The notes: generated from the letters alone by a model not told the origin. A stretch of DNA of 64,000 bases from Candidatus Neoehrlichia procyonis str. RAC413 (GCF_000964795.1 NZ_LANX01000001.1:806001-870000); one strand, 5' to 3'; positions 48,796 to 58,829 are shown, counted from the first letter of the stretch. Translations and numbers: made by a program.

Positions 48796-48935
48796 AATCA
48801 ATTTATTGAACACATAATCTAATACTACTTTTTCATAAAGTAGTAAAATATCTTCCACTCTTAATTATATAGCATTAAATCATACAATACAATCAGGAAA
48901 CTAATTCCAAAACTATAAGAATAGATTTAATCATT

Positions 48936-48952
48936 CAGGCCAAAATTGCCTG
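48936..48952 (-). terminator. Possible terminator downstream of hemA
   Basis: CAGGC (48936-48940) and GCCTG (48948-48952) form a 5-bp stem with four G-C pairs, 58 bases past the hemA stop. A T-run is weak (AATGATT follows on the minus strand), so it is a candidate only. Confidence 0.35.
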
Positions 48953-49009
48953 GATCTCCTAAAATTTTAAAGTATACAATTCATTATAAATATACTTCAT
49001 TAAAGAATC

Positions 49010-50221
49010 TCAAGCATAATTCTTAATCAAATGTACAGAAAACTTATGTAAAACACTGAGCAAACTTTCTATTAACTTTTCTATCATTTGATCAGTATGA
49101 CACGGAGTTGGAGTAATTCTAAGCCTTTCAGTCCCTATAGGAACAGTTGGGTAATTAATTGACTGAATATATATCTGATAATCTTTCAATAAAGCAGTAG
49201 AAATATTCTTACATGTTAATGCATCTCCTACAATAATTGGTATGATATGTGTATCAGTATATAAGAAGTCAATCCCAGCACTAAAAAGGGCAGACTTAAC
49301 TTTTTTCACAACCTCATAATGTTTTTTTCTTTCAACATTACTTACCTTTAAATATTCTACACTTGCTCTAGCAGATGAAGCAATCAATGGAGATATTGCT
49401 GTTGTAAAAATAAAACCAGGAGCAAAACTTCTAATAACATCTACTAAATTCCTTGAAGCCGCTATATAACCTCCCATTACGCCAAAGGCTTTAGAAAGGG
49501 TACCTTGAATAATTGTAAGCCTGTCTTGTAATCCTTCACGTTCTGATATTCCACCTCCACGTTTGCCATAAATACCTACAGCATGTACTTCATCTAAATA
49601 AGTCATTGCATTATATTTATCAGCTAGATCACAAATTTCCTTTATAGGAGCAATATCCCCATCCATGGAATATAGAGACTCAAATATAATAATCTTAGGA
49701 AGAGATATATCAACAGATTTTAATAAATCCTCTAAATGTTCAGTATCATTGTGTCTAAATATATACTTTACCCTATTTCCAAACCTAATACCTTCTATCA
49801 TAGAAGAATGATTTTTTTCATCCGAAAATACTACAATATTAGGAATAATAGAAAGCAATGTGCTAATAGTTGTCTGGTTAGCTACATAACCGCAAACAAA
49901 TGTTAAAGCCGAAGGTTTATTATGCAAATCTGCTAACGATTCTTCCAGCTCTATAACTTCTTTTGTAGTACCAGCAATATTTCGTGTACCCCCTGCACCT
50001 ATATTAACATCTAAATTTTTGACAGCAGATACTACTTCCTTATTCTGACTCATACCTAAATAATCATTGCTACACCAAAGGGTAACTTTATTATCCATTT
50101 GGTACTCAACAGCATAAGGAAATTGTCCAGAAATCCGTGAGAATCCAGTAAATTCCCTATACCTACCTTCAGCTTTTATATTTATAATTTTATCGCAAAA
50201 TATTTTTTCATAATCTATCAT
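49010..50221 (-). CDS. hemA: 5-aminolevulinate synthase
   Basis: The alphaproteobacterial (Shemin pathway) enzyme condenses glycine and succinyl-CoA to ALA, the first heme precursor. The 403-residue protein uses pyridoxal phosphate. Conserved parts are [13 protein letters not shown] near residue 48, [12 protein letters not shown] near 75, [13 protein letters not shown] (Asp and His of the cofactor pocket, near 215) and [12 protein letters not shown] with the PLP lysine near 245. This fits a TCA-cycle-dependent heme pathway and goes with hemJ and ccmF in the window. It lies 32 bases after tyrS on the same strand and may be co-transcribed with it. Confidence 0.97.
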   Translation of the reverse strand: MIDYEKIFCDKIINIKAEGRYREFTGFSRISGQFPYAVEYQMDNKVTLWCSNDYLGMSQNKEVVSAVKNLDVNIGAGGTRNIAGTTKEVIELEESLADLHNKPSALTFVCGYVANQTTISTLLSIIPNIVVFSDEKNHSSMIEGIRFGNRVKYIFRHNDTEHLEDLLKSVDISLPKIIIFESLYSMDGDIAPIKEICDLADKYNAMTYLDEVHAVGIYGKRGGGISEREGLQDRLTIIQGTLSKAFGVMGGYIAASRNLVDVIRSFAPGFIFTTAISPLIASSARASVEYLKVSNVERKKHYEVVKKVKSALFSAGIDFLYTDTHIIPIIVGDALTCKNISTALLKDYQIYIQSINYPTVPIGTERLRITPTPCHTDQMIEKLIESLLSVLHKFSVHLIKNYA

Positions 50222-50253
50222 ATTACACTTCCAAAACTACTTTTATTTAGTTA

Positions 50254-51504
50254 TCATTTTACTACTATTTTTAAATGACGCTTCTTTCCAGAGGATAACT
50301 TTACATATCCTTTTGCATAGAATTGATCAATGTACAACATCTGGGCACAATCTTCCACAACAATTCCATTAATTTTACATCCTCTATCATTTATTAATTT
50401 ACGTGCTCTATTATTACTTGTTGCAATACCACAAAGTTGCAATAACTTAATTATAGACATACCTGAAACTATGTCTTCTTTACTTATCTGTATAACCGGA
50501 AGCAATGTATCGTCATTGTGCTCAAATATCTTAACTGCAGAATCAGCAACACAACTAGCTACCTCAGCTCCATGACATATCTTTGTAGCTTCTGTAGCCA
50601 ATATCTTTTTTACTGAGTTAATCTCTTTCACACTTAAGCTTTCAAGCTCTTTTATATCACTATCCGACAATTCCGTAAAAAAACGTAAAAAACGACCAAC
50701 ATCCTCATCATGTATATTACGAAAGTACTGCCAGTAATCATAAGGACTGTACATTTCTTCATCAAGCCATACTGCACCCGTTGCTGTTTTACCCATCTTC
50801 TTACCTGAAGATGTCAACAATAAACATGTAGTAATACCAAAAAGTTCAGGTAATTTTAATTTCCTTCCCAAATCTACCCCACTTACAATGTTACCCCATT
50901 GATCTGAACCTCCTATTTGTAACATACAATTATATCTTCTATGCAGTTCAACAAAATCATAAGCCTGAAGCAACATATAATTAAATTCTAAGAAGCTCAA
51001 ATTTTGTTTTCTTTCAAGCCGTGTTTTAACACTCTCAAAATTCATCATAACATTAACAGAAAATTTACTGCCTATATCGCATAAAAATTTAATATAATTC
51101 ATATCATCTAGCCATTCAGAGTTATCTACTATAATTGCTGAAGACTTTTCACATGAATCACAGTCAATAAATTTTTTAATAGTCTTGCGTATACCCTGCA
51201 TGTTATTTAAAATTTCAGAAGACGATAACATTGTTCTAGTTTTATCTTTACCTGAAGGATCCCCAATTTTTGTTGTACCGCCTCCTAGCAAAATTATTGG
51301 TTTGTGCCCAAACTTTTGCAAATGCCTTAAAATCATAATTTGTATCAAACTGCCAATATGTAACCCCTTAGCTGTACAATCAAATCCTACATATGCATGT
51401 ATTTTCTCTGAGTGCATCAAGTGATCTAATGCTAATAAATTAGTAGACTGATACAAATATTTACGTGTACATAATAAATTTAAAAAGTCAGATTTAACTT
51501 TCAT
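50254..51504 (-). CDS. tyrS: Tyrosyl-tRNA synthetase
   Basis: Class I synthetase for tyrosine. I use ATG 51504 (MKVKSDFLNLL) because the longer frame to 51555 runs into tRNA-Lys. The 416-residue product has the HIGH-like GLHIGSL (near residue 53), the Tyr-binding LGGGTTKIGDPSG, the KMSKS-like KMGKTATG near 236 and a C-terminal S4 RNA-binding domain (345-410, LLQLCGIATSNNRARKLI). It starts 21 bases after the tRNA-Lys 3' end, and TATAAT lies within that spacer. Part of its sequence recurs as a relic at 48664-48795. Confidence 0.95.
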   Translation of the reverse strand: MKVKSDFLNLLCTRKYLYQSTNLLALDHLMHSEKIHAYVGFDCTAKGLHIGSLIQIMILRHLQKFGHKPIILLGGGTTKIGDPSGKDKTRTMLSSSEILNNMQGIRKTIKKFIDCDSCEKSSAIIVDNSEWLDDMNYIKFLCDIGSKFSVNVMMNFESVKTRLERKQNLSFLEFNYMLLQAYDFVELHRRYNCMLQIGGSDQWGNIVSGVDLGRKLKLPELFGITTCLLLTSSGKKMGKTATGAVWLDEEMYSPYDYWQYFRNIHDEDVGRFLRFFTELSDSDIKELESLSVKEINSVKKILATEATKICHGAEVASCVADSAVKIFEHNDDTLLPVIQISKEDIVSGMSIIKLLQLCGIATSNNRARKLINDRGCKINGIVVEDCAQMLYIDQFYAKGYVKLSSGKKRHLKIVVK

Positions 51505-51525
51505 GATCGTACAGATTATACAAAG

Positions 51526-51598
51526 TGATCCCGGCGCGAATCGAACGCGCGACACATTGATTAAAAGTCAATTGCTCTACCGACTGAGCTACGGGATC
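51526..51598 (-). tRNA. tRNA-Lys (anticodon TTT)
   Basis: On the minus strand the 73 bases fold with no mismatch in the stems: acceptor GATCCCG/CGGGATC, D-arm GCTC/GAGC, anticodon stem ATTGA/TCAAT enclosing CTTTTAA (anticodon TTT), and T-stem GCGCG/CGCGC with loop TTCGATT. The discriminator is A, and CCA is not encoded. It lies just upstream of tyrS on the same strand, so processing of a common transcript is likely. Confidence 0.97.
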
Positions 51599-51798
51599 TT
51601 ATAACAACAGAATGAACTACCCTTTAAAGATAAACTCTTTATTAAGCAAAGTAAAGATTTTTTCCACACAAACAACAACAAACTCCTACCAAATGTTTAT
51701 TATTTTACCAAAATAATTACTATACAGTACATTCTAATATTGCGGAGCATTATGAAACTTGATACACTTCTGCTAACAATACTACTTGGTAAACCATT

Positions 51799-53217
51799 AT
51801 GTTTCTTTCGATAGAGGATTTTTTAAATTACATAGATAAGCACTCTATCAAGTTCGTTGATTTAAGATTTTCAGACTTATTAGGCAAGTGGCACCATATA
51901 ACACGCAGTACTTGTTCATTAGATGTTTTAACATTATCTTCAGGTATTAATTTTGATAGCTCATCAATTGCTGGATGGCAATCTATAGAAAAATCTGATA
52001 TGATACTTCTTCCAGATGTAACAACTTCTTTTGTTGATCCCTTTTGTGCACAGTCAACCATAGTTATAATTTGCAACGTTATCAATACACATAATCAATT
52101 AGAATACTCTAAAGACCCACGATATACTGCAAAAAAGGCTTCTCAATATTTGCTTTCTACATCTATTGCAGATAAATGCTATTTTGGACCAGAAATGGAA
52201 TTCTTTGTGTTTGATGATGTAAAATTTAACATAAACGCTTACCAAGCATATTTCAAGCTACAATCTTCAGAAAGTAACATTTCCTCTAGTGACAACAAAA
52301 AATTTTACAATAATCATGGCCATCATCAAAAACCTAAAAGTGGATATATTCCTGTTCCTCCCATTGATGCTCTACATGATATACGTTCAGAAGTACTAAC
52401 AATGCTTAGCGAAATTGGAATGATACCTTTGCTACATCATCATGAGGTGGCTACATCTCAATGTGAAGTAGGATTCCAATATGATGAGCTTGTATTAAGT
52501 GCTGACAACGTACAAAAATGTAAATACATTGTACGTAATGTTGCAAGCTCCTATAATAAAACTGCAACTTTTATGCCAAAACCAGTACATAATGATAATG
52601 GAAGCGGTATGCATTGCCATCAATCTTTGTGGAAAAATGGTGTAAATATATTCGTTAATAAGGATGGTAGTCTATCTGAGACATGCCTTCACTATATAGG
52701 TGGAATTATCAAATATGGAAAAGCTATTAATGCATTTACTAATCCATCAACAAACAGTTACAAAAGGCTAGTACCGCACTTTGAAGCACCTATTTGCCTA
52801 GTATATTCTTACGAGAATCGATCAGCTGCTATTCGTATTCCCCACGTGCCTAACTGTAATATGGAAGCTAAAAGAATTGAGGTACGTTTTCCTGACCCTT
52901 TAGCTAATCCATATTTATGCTTTGCATCACAATTGATGGCAGGACTTTATGGTATAAAAAATAAAATAGATCCGGGAGTAGCTATTGAAAAAAATTTATA
53001 TACTTTAGATAAAGCAGAGTTATCAGCATTTCCATCTGTTGCTAACTCTCTAGAAGAATCTTTATTACACCTTGATAATAATAGAGAATTCCTATTAGAG
53101 GGCAATGTATTTACGAATGAACAGATTGACTCATATATTAAGCTTAAAACAATAGAAGCCCAGGAATTATATTCTTACCCACATCCTATAGAGTTTATTA
53201 ATTATTATAGTCTATAA
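51799..53217 (+). CDS. glnA: Glutamine synthetase, type I
   Basis: A 472-residue GS-I beta type enzyme that joins glutamate and ammonia with ATP. Landmarks are FDSSSIAGWQSIEKSDM, YFGPEMEFFVFDD (metal Glu), KPVHNDNGSGMHCHQSLW, and NRSAAIRIP with the ATP-site Arg. The tyrosine in NLYTLDKAELSAFP corresponds to the adenylylation site of enterobacterial GS, so covalent control is possible if the adenylyltransferase gene exists elsewhere. The divergent tRNA-Lys lies 200 bases upstream. The mraY ATG follows the stop codon directly, so the two are tightly coupled. Confidence 0.96.
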   Translation: MFLSIEDFLNYIDKHSIKFVDLRFSDLLGKWHHITRSTCSLDVLTLSSGINFDSSSIAGWQSIEKSDMILLPDVTTSFVDPFCAQSTIVIICNVINTHNQLEYSKDPRYTAKKASQYLLSTSIADKCYFGPEMEFFVFDDVKFNINAYQAYFKLQSSESNISSSDNKKFYNNHGHHQKPKSGYIPVPPIDALHDIRSEVLTMLSEIGMIPLLHHHEVATSQCEVGFQYDELVLSADNVQKCKYIVRNVASSYNKTATFMPKPVHNDNGSGMHCHQSLWKNGVNIFVNKDGSLSETCLHYIGGIIKYGKAINAFTNPSTNSYKRLVPHFEAPICLVYSYENRSAAIRIPHVPNCNMEAKRIEVRFPDPLANPYLCFASQLMAGLYGIKNKIDPGVAIEKNLYTLDKAELSAFPSVANSLEESLLHLDNNREFLLEGNVFTNEQIDSYIKLKTIEAQELYSYPHPIEFINYYSL

Positions 53218-54234
53218 ATGTTCTCGTATTTAGCGATAACTACAAACATAACTTATTGTTTGACTTGCCTACTGATATCTTTATGCATAGGATTTATTAC
53301 ATTACCGTGCATCATCAGTATTTTACAAAAACTACAAAAAAATGGACAGCCTATACGTAATGATGGCCCCAAAGAACATTTACTAATTAAAAAAAATACC
53401 CCAACTATGGGTGGCTTAATTATTGTAATGCCAAGTATCATTTCAACCCTGCTATTTTGTAAATTAACAAGTTACGATATATGGGTAATATTATTTGTAT
53501 TTGTTACATTTGCCATATTAGGTGGTATAGATGATTGGTTAAAAATAAAAAAAAAAAATTCTCACGGCCTAAAAGTAAAAACAAAGCTAATTTTTCAATT
53601 TTTAATTGCACTTATAGGCATAATAATAACAGGGTTAACAACTAAAAATTTTACGCACACCCATCTTTTATCTAGTACACTAGTAAATTTAGGATATCTA
53701 TATGTACCATTCGTAACCACAACTATTGTAGGCACTTCAAATGCAGTCAATCTTACTGATGGATTAGACGGACTAGTAATAGTCCCATCTATAATGTTAT
53801 TTGCTTTTTTAGGAGTTGTTGCCTATCTTACAAGCAATCATACAGAAATAAATAACATTTTAATATTCTGCTCTGCAATTATAGGAAGTTCTTTAAGCTT
53901 TTTATGGGTTAACACATTTCCAGCAAAAATATTCATGGGAGACTTAGGCAGCTTATCAATAGGAGGAGCTCTTGGATTAATCAGCGTAATGCTACAATAC
54001 GAGCTCATTTTCTCTATTGCAGCAGCATTACTTGTTATTGAAACATTATCAGTAATAGTACAGGTAGTATATTACAAGATTACAAAAGGTAAAAAAGCTT
54101 TCTTAATGACACCTTTACATCATCATTTTGAACTGAAAGGATTTAAAGAATCAACTATTGTTGTAAAATTCTGGATTATTTCATTTATTTTTTTAATCAT
54201 CGCGTTAACCTTTTTTATTCATTTATCGTCATAA
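53218..54234 (+). CDS. mraY: Phospho-N-acetylmuramoyl-pentapeptide transferase
   Basis: MraY moves phospho-MurNAc-pentapeptide onto undecaprenyl phosphate at the inner membrane, the first lipid step of peptidoglycan synthesis. The 338-residue protein has about ten helices. Catalytic aspartates are in GGIDDWLK (near residue 103) and in NLTDGLDGL (near 182), and the third region is FMGDLGSLSIGGAL (near 240), followed by TPLHHHFELKG. All are intact. It starts right after the glnA stop and is followed 15 bases later by a polyprenyl synthase, which can supply the lipid carrier. It is outside the usual mur/fts cluster. Confidence 0.97.
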   Translation: MFSYLAITTNITYCLTCLLISLCIGFITLPCIISILQKLQKNGQPIRNDGPKEHLLIKKNTPTMGGLIIVMPSIISTLLFCKLTSYDIWVILFVFVTFAILGGIDDWLKIKKKNSHGLKVKTKLIFQFLIALIGIIITGLTTKNFTHTHLLSSTLVNLGYLYVPFVTTTIVGTSNAVNLTDGLDGLVIVPSIMLFAFLGVVAYLTSNHTEINNILIFCSAIIGSSLSFLWVNTFPAKIFMGDLGSLSIGGALGLISVMLQYELIFSIAAALLVIETLSVIVQVVYYKITKGKKAFLMTPLHHHFELKGFKESTIVVKFWIISFIFLIIALTFFIHLSS

Positions 54235-54249
54235 TATTCAGTTCACTCT

Positions 54250-55233
54250 ATGATATATCAATTTCACAATTCATTAAATAACCTCAAAATGCAAGTAATT
54301 GATGATCTTAAACACATGGAAGATTTAATGATAAGTCAAAGTCATAATGAAATCTCATTAATAACTGATATTATATGTCACTTAATGCAATCTGGTGGTA
54401 AACGCATACGTCCAATAATCCTGTTTACAATATGTAAGATGTTTAATTATCACGAAAGAACAAAAATCTACACTGCTGCTGCTATAGAATTTATACATAA
54501 TGCAACACTATTACATGATGATGTTATAGATTCAAGTGAACTTAGAAGAGGAGTACATACATCAAATTTTATATGGGGAAATAAAGCAAGCATCTTAGTC
54601 GGAGATTTTTTACTTGCATCAGCATTTCAATGGATCACACTATGTAATAGTTTCCCACTATTATCAATTTTATCCCAAACATCTAGTACTATTATAACTG
54701 GAGAAATAAAACAAATGCTTACCCAAAATAATTTTAACATAACACAAGAAGAATACATAGAAATAATCGCTACAAAAACAGCATCTTTATTTTCGGCCAC
54801 ATGTGAATCTGCTGCTTTAATATCCAATGCAACTAAAAAAGAGCAACTTGCTTTAAAAGCTTTTGGGTACAATCTTGGTATATCGTTTCAAATCGTTGAT
54901 GATATACTTGACTACACTGCAGAAAACGATAAATTTGGGAAAAGCAAAGGAAATGATTTTTATGAAGGGAAAATAACTTTACCAATCATTATTGCATATA
55001 AAAATGCTACGAAAGAAGAAAAAAAGTTCTGGAATCAACTCATAACCAGTAAACACAAAAATTTTGAACAGGCTTTTACCTATATTAAAGCTCATGATGC
55101 TATACATGAATCTATCAAACTTGCACAAACCTACATAAATAAAGCAAAATACAATTTAGAAATTTTTAGTGAATCTCAAAGTAAGTTACAACTTCAAAAG
55201 TTACTTGATAGCATAGTATATAGGCAATTTTAA
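54250..55233 (+). CDS. ispB: Polyprenyl diphosphate synthase (octaprenyl type)
   Basis: A 327-residue trans-type prenyl chain elongation enzyme that extends farnesyl diphosphate with isopentenyl diphosphate for quinone side chains. The first aspartate-rich motif appears in LLHDDVID (near residue 92), the second in QIVDDILDYTA (near 218), followed by GKSKGNDFYEGKITLPII. GGKRIRP (near 48) binds pyrophosphate. Length fits long-chain (C40-type) synthases, and IspB is the usual assignment; exact chain length is not visible. It ends the glnA-mraY-ispB cluster. Confidence 0.93.
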   Translation: MIYQFHNSLNNLKMQVIDDLKHMEDLMISQSHNEISLITDIICHLMQSGGKRIRPIILFTICKMFNYHERTKIYTAAAIEFIHNATLLHDDVIDSSELRRGVHTSNFIWGNKASILVGDFLLASAFQWITLCNSFPLLSILSQTSSTIITGEIKQMLTQNNFNITQEEYIEIIATKTASLFSATCESAALISNATKKEQLALKAFGYNLGISFQIVDDILDYTAENDKFGKSKGNDFYEGKITLPIIIAYKNATKEEKKFWNQLITSKHKNFEQAFTYIKAHDAIHESIKLAQTYINKAKYNLEIFSESQSKLQLQKLLDSIVYRQF

Positions 55234-55790
55234 TATAAAAAATATACATTTTATATTCTCCTATGAGATAAGCAATTAAAACAAAAAGTACCTCGATAAA
55301 TATTAAAATAATAAGTATTGTAACAATAACGTTACTATTTATTATTTATAATTTACTTATATGAGAATACATTTAATAAAGAGATATCTATTTATTAATA
55401 AAATTATCTTACGTAACACTCACTAATGCTATGAATATGTAGCCATCTTTATAATATAGCTCTCTGTTACTGTTATATTTAATATACTACATGTAACAAA
55501 TGCAAAGTACTCACACATCCGTATATGTATTATTTACCATGAGAATATATATACTTTCTATACTTTTCTTATCTTTTTTTTTAATATAACAAAAATATTC
55601 ATACATATTACATAACAAAATAATAAATGTACTAAATTTATTGTTTCTTATGTTTATTACTAAAAAATTTTAATATATTACCCTAAAAATACTACTTGTT
55701 TATCACTAGTACCATTTTACACAAATTTAGCAAATGATTTCCCATACTACAAATATGCTCATATAAATTTGTATTAGCTCATGTTCATTT
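55234..55790. other. Convergent gap between ispB and the ankyrin-like gene
   Basis: About 560 bases between two gene 3' ends. An A/T inverted repeat near 55303-55349 could help end transcription. Two T-runs near 55575 are not preceded by a clear stem. No gene or RNA was recognised. Confidence 0.45.
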
Positions 55791-57629
55791 TTATACACTA
55801 TCTTTTTCCACTGTTATGCAAGGTTTTTGTAGATTAATATTGTAAATATCATTACTTATATTCATAATCATACTTTGCATTTCATACTTACACTTTTGAT
55901 ATTCTAAATATGTAATACTCGTAGTGATCATACATGCCCCAACCATAACAAAAAAGAGCATTACATGTCTATAAGGTAAACAACTCATGCCAAACATTTT
56001 ATTTTTTTGTATAAGTGATACAACAAAAATGCTGAAAAAAGCCCCCTGAATTATAAGCATACCTATAAAAAGGCCCCTTACATTATTTTTATAGTTTTTA
56101 AAAATTATTTGCTTTGCATAATCACACTGTTTAAATGGTATACTCATTGTTGAATAGTACTTCATCATAATATTATTTATTTTTTTTGTATGTTTATAAA
56201 ATTGAATATCTAATAAAGATTTAGAATTATCCGATATACCATGTGTTATAAACTGTACATAATTTTTGTCTTGTACTGCATAGTCAATAAACTCATTAAT
56301 TGATATAGGAGCATTAATTGAAGAATGAGTATGATTTTTCAATAATTGCATTATTGCATTGCCATATTCTTCACATAACAAATTACCTGATTTTTTATAA
56401 TCCATTAGCCAATCTAAGCTTTCTTTGTAGAAAATCAGCATCCCTTGTATTATACTCTGCTTCATTATTTGACAACATAAAGTATTATTAAATAATAATA
56501 AAAACGCCTCATAAACTTGCATATTCAATTTTTGTTCCTGAAGTTTAACTTGCTGTATCATAAGGCTATATTCCCTAACCTTTTGCATCATTTGTCGAAT
56601 GGGTGCATTGCTATGATGCGTCTCCTTACAAGCATCATATAATTTTTTAACCATAAAAAATTGACGAAAAACCTTGAAAGAATTCAAAAATATATAAACT
56701 GGCATCATTGCAACTAGTAAATGTAATGGTACATCTCCTTTATTATTTTCAACATTTATTAAATCTGGAAAAGATTCTCCTATATATTGTATTATCTTAT
56801 AATTACACGACGCATAACCAACAGCATAATGCATAATGTTATTACCTTCTTCGTCAAGTATTGACTCTATACCTTTATGATAATCAATAATAGGTTTTAT
56901 TATTTCTACAATACATCTTTCTTGATCTTTTTCATCACACAATAAAATTGCATATTGCAAAGTATTTCTACCATAACCATCTATTTTATATAAAGCAAAT
57001 TTCAATAAAAAGTTTTTCCATAAAGAATACACATAACTATCTACATCATCACTATAACAAGAATTTATGTATACTCTGCTCAAAATATCAATACAGCTAA
57101 CTTTTTCATGATTATCTAATATGCTAGCTTCGCATGATAAAAAATCATTTACAGCATTTATACTAATTTCTTTATTGTTAATTGCTCTTACAATCTTATC
57201 ATATATAATATCACATATACACTCGGCTACAGGTATAAAGCCTGTTTGATCTTGTTTAAATTTTCTTTGTATTTCTAAATCCTTATTCTGACAAGAATTT
57301 TTCTCATAATCTAATGTATTATGTGCTTTATTAGTTTTTAATATTTCATACTGCTTAAACTTATAATAATGTGTTTTTATAATATTAAACATCCCATTAT
57401 ATGCACTATTATCTTCAAAACACACATATAGCGCACAAAACAATTCATGCAAGATTGTACCTTGATCCATAATATGAAATATATCGCTAACATTCATCTT
57501 ATCGATATCGTTGATTATAGAAACATCGTATTTATATATTTTACCTATAATTGACTTATTTCTCATTACGGACACAATTCGTTCTTGTGCGTAACTTATA
57601 GCATTAGTTACATTATTAAAACTTAACAT
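55791..57629 (-). CDS. Ankyrin-repeat-like membrane protein, hypothetical
   Basis: A 612-residue protein. Residues 215-310 contain two to three ankyrin-like units: YGRNTLQYAILL, then EGNNIMHYAVGYA with a helix pair, then KGDVPLHLLVAM, each with the N-x-L-x-x-A type core. A long helical part follows, and two hydrophobic segments lie near residues 528-550 and 560-583, with a short tail. No signal peptide is visible. Ankyrin proteins of Anaplasmataceae include secreted host-directed effectors, but the C-terminal membrane pair suggests anchoring to a bacterial or inclusion membrane. I do not recognise a named family. It ends in a 500-base gap and has a similar C-terminal layout to the 701-residue protein. 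Confidence 0.85.
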   Translation of the reverse strand: MLSFNNVTNAISYAQERIVSVMRNKSIIGKIYKYDVSIINDIDKMNVSDIFHIMDQGTILHELFCALYVCFEDNSAYNGMFNIIKTHYYKFKQYEILKTNKAHNTLDYEKNSCQNKDLEIQRKFKQDQTGFIPVAECICDIIYDKIVRAINNKEISINAVNDFLSCEASILDNHEKVSCIDILSRVYINSCYSDDVDSYVYSLWKNFLLKFALYKIDGYGRNTLQYAILLCDEKDQERCIVEIIKPIIDYHKGIESILDEEGNNIMHYAVGYASCNYKIIQYIGESFPDLINVENNKGDVPLHLLVAMMPVYIFLNSFKVFRQFFMVKKLYDACKETHHSNAPIRQMMQKVREYSLMIQQVKLQEQKLNMQVYEAFLLLFNNTLCCQIMKQSIIQGMLIFYKESLDWLMDYKKSGNLLCEEYGNAIMQLLKNHTHSSINAPISINEFIDYAVQDKNYVQFITHGISDNSKSLLDIQFYKHTKKINNIMMKYYSTMSIPFKQCDYAKQIIFKNYKNNVRGLFIGMLIIQGAFFSIFVVSLIQKNKMFGMSCLPYRHVMLFFVMVGACMITTSITYLEYQKCKYEMQSMIMNISNDIYNINLQKPCITVEKDSV

Positions 57630-58081
57630 GTTAATACTCTTTCATAAAATTTTATAACTTTGCACTATATAATGACATATTGCTCATCATAAACATTTAT
57701 CTATAATATAAAAAGTTAAAAACTTAACTTAATTAATTCATTATAATACCTTATATATAAACAAAGCAACTTACTATAAAAAAATATAAATTGTTATGTA
57801 TCGAATACTTTAAGCATATTAACTAACAAATTACTAACGTAACTTATATCGATAATAAAAATTAATACTCTTTACATTTATAACTAAAATTTATTATTAA
57901 CAATTCTACAACACAGTAACTCTATCTACTATTTTACATGCTACTAATATCAAGAATAGTATAACTTCTCATATAAATTTACTTCTACTATCTACTTCAT
58001 CTTTATGTAACATTTTACCAGCCATAAACTTCATTAATATAAAGTGTAACCACGATAGTATTATTCAATTAAAAGTTGTTT
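57630..58081. other. Gap between mlaF and the ankyrin-like gene
   Basis: About 450 bases. Both neighbours are on the minus strand, so the promoter of the ankyrin-like gene should lie near 57640-57760. I see no gene, RNA or clear terminator. Confidence 0.45.
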
Positions 58082-58825
58082 TTAGTTAATCAAACGCAGA
58101 TTATCTTCAACAATACTAAACAGTTTTCTTATATACTGATTATTACTATTTTTTAGCTCTGCAACTGTATCACATGCGATAATCTTACCTTCATATAACA
58201 CGGCAATTCTATTCGCTATTTTAAATGCGCTACTAAGATCATGCGTAATAGTTACAACTGTTAAGTTAAATTCTTTATGACAACGCATGATTATATTGGT
58301 AACTACCTCCGACATTACAGGATCTAACCCTGATGTTGGTTCATCAAAAATCATAATTTTAGGTTCACTAATAATTGCTCTAGCTAATGCTATTCTTTTT
58401 TTCATCCCACCAGACAATTCTATAGGGTACATGTCTACAATATCAGACTTTAGTCCCACTAACTCTAATCCAAAAACTGCAAGTTCCTTAGCAGCTTTTT
58501 TATCTATCTTTAACCTTTGGCGAAAATTAAAAGCAATATTTTCCCATATAGTTAAACTGTCAAATAATGCACAATTCTGAAATAAAACACTAAAGCTTTT
58601 AGCTGAATTTTGTTTATCTTTAATATCTATACCATCTATTATTACATTTCCAGAAGTTGGCTCAATCAATCCTATCATTACCTTAGTTAAAACCGACTTC
58701 CCACTCCCTGACTCTCCTATAATAACTATAGATTCTCCTTCAAAAACATTAAGATTAACACCTCTTAATACATAATGCGATTGAAAAGAAACATGTAAAT
58801 CTAGTAAAGAAATAGAATATCTCAT
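58082..58825 (-). CDS. mlaF: MlaF-type ABC transporter ATP-binding protein
   Basis: The ATPase of the Mla system, which moves phospholipids between the outer and inner membranes with permease MlaE and substrate protein MlaD. The 247-residue protein has Walker A GESGSGKSVLTK (near residue 36), signature motif LSGGMKKRIALARA (near 138), Walker B IMIFDEPTSGLD (near 157) and the switch His in THDLS (near 194). MlaE lies four bases upstream, confirming the pair. MlaD is not adjacent. Confidence 0.93.
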   Translation of the reverse strand: MRYSISLLDLHVSFQSHYVLRGVNLNVFEGESIVIIGESGSGKSVLTKVMIGLIEPTSGNVIIDGIDIKDKQNSAKSFSVLFQNCALFDSLTIWENIAFNFRQRLKIDKKAAKELAVFGLELVGLKSDIVDMYPIELSGGMKKRIALARAIISEPKIMIFDEPTSGLDPVMSEVVTNIIMRCHKEFNLTVVTITHDLSSAFKIANRIAVLYEGKIIACDTVAELKNSNNQYIRKLFSIVEDNLRLIN

Positions 58826-58829
58826 AATA

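Larger units (their letters stand above)
48202..49009. other. Gap between yraN and hemA, holding a tyrS fragment
   Basis: About 800 convergent bases. They contain the decayed tyrS piece (48664-48795) and, next to the hemA stop, a stem CAGGC/GCCTG (48936-48952) that could terminate hemA. That stem lies inside a short minus-strand open stretch reading FKILGDPGNFGLND and a stop, which resembles the end of a protein but is unassigned. The remaining part is plain spacer. Confidence 0.5.

Noticed and set aside
48664-48858. 64-codon minus-strand frame as a real small gene
   Set aside because: Most of it is the tyrS relic; the N-terminal 20 residues are unrelated and there is no ribosome-binding site.
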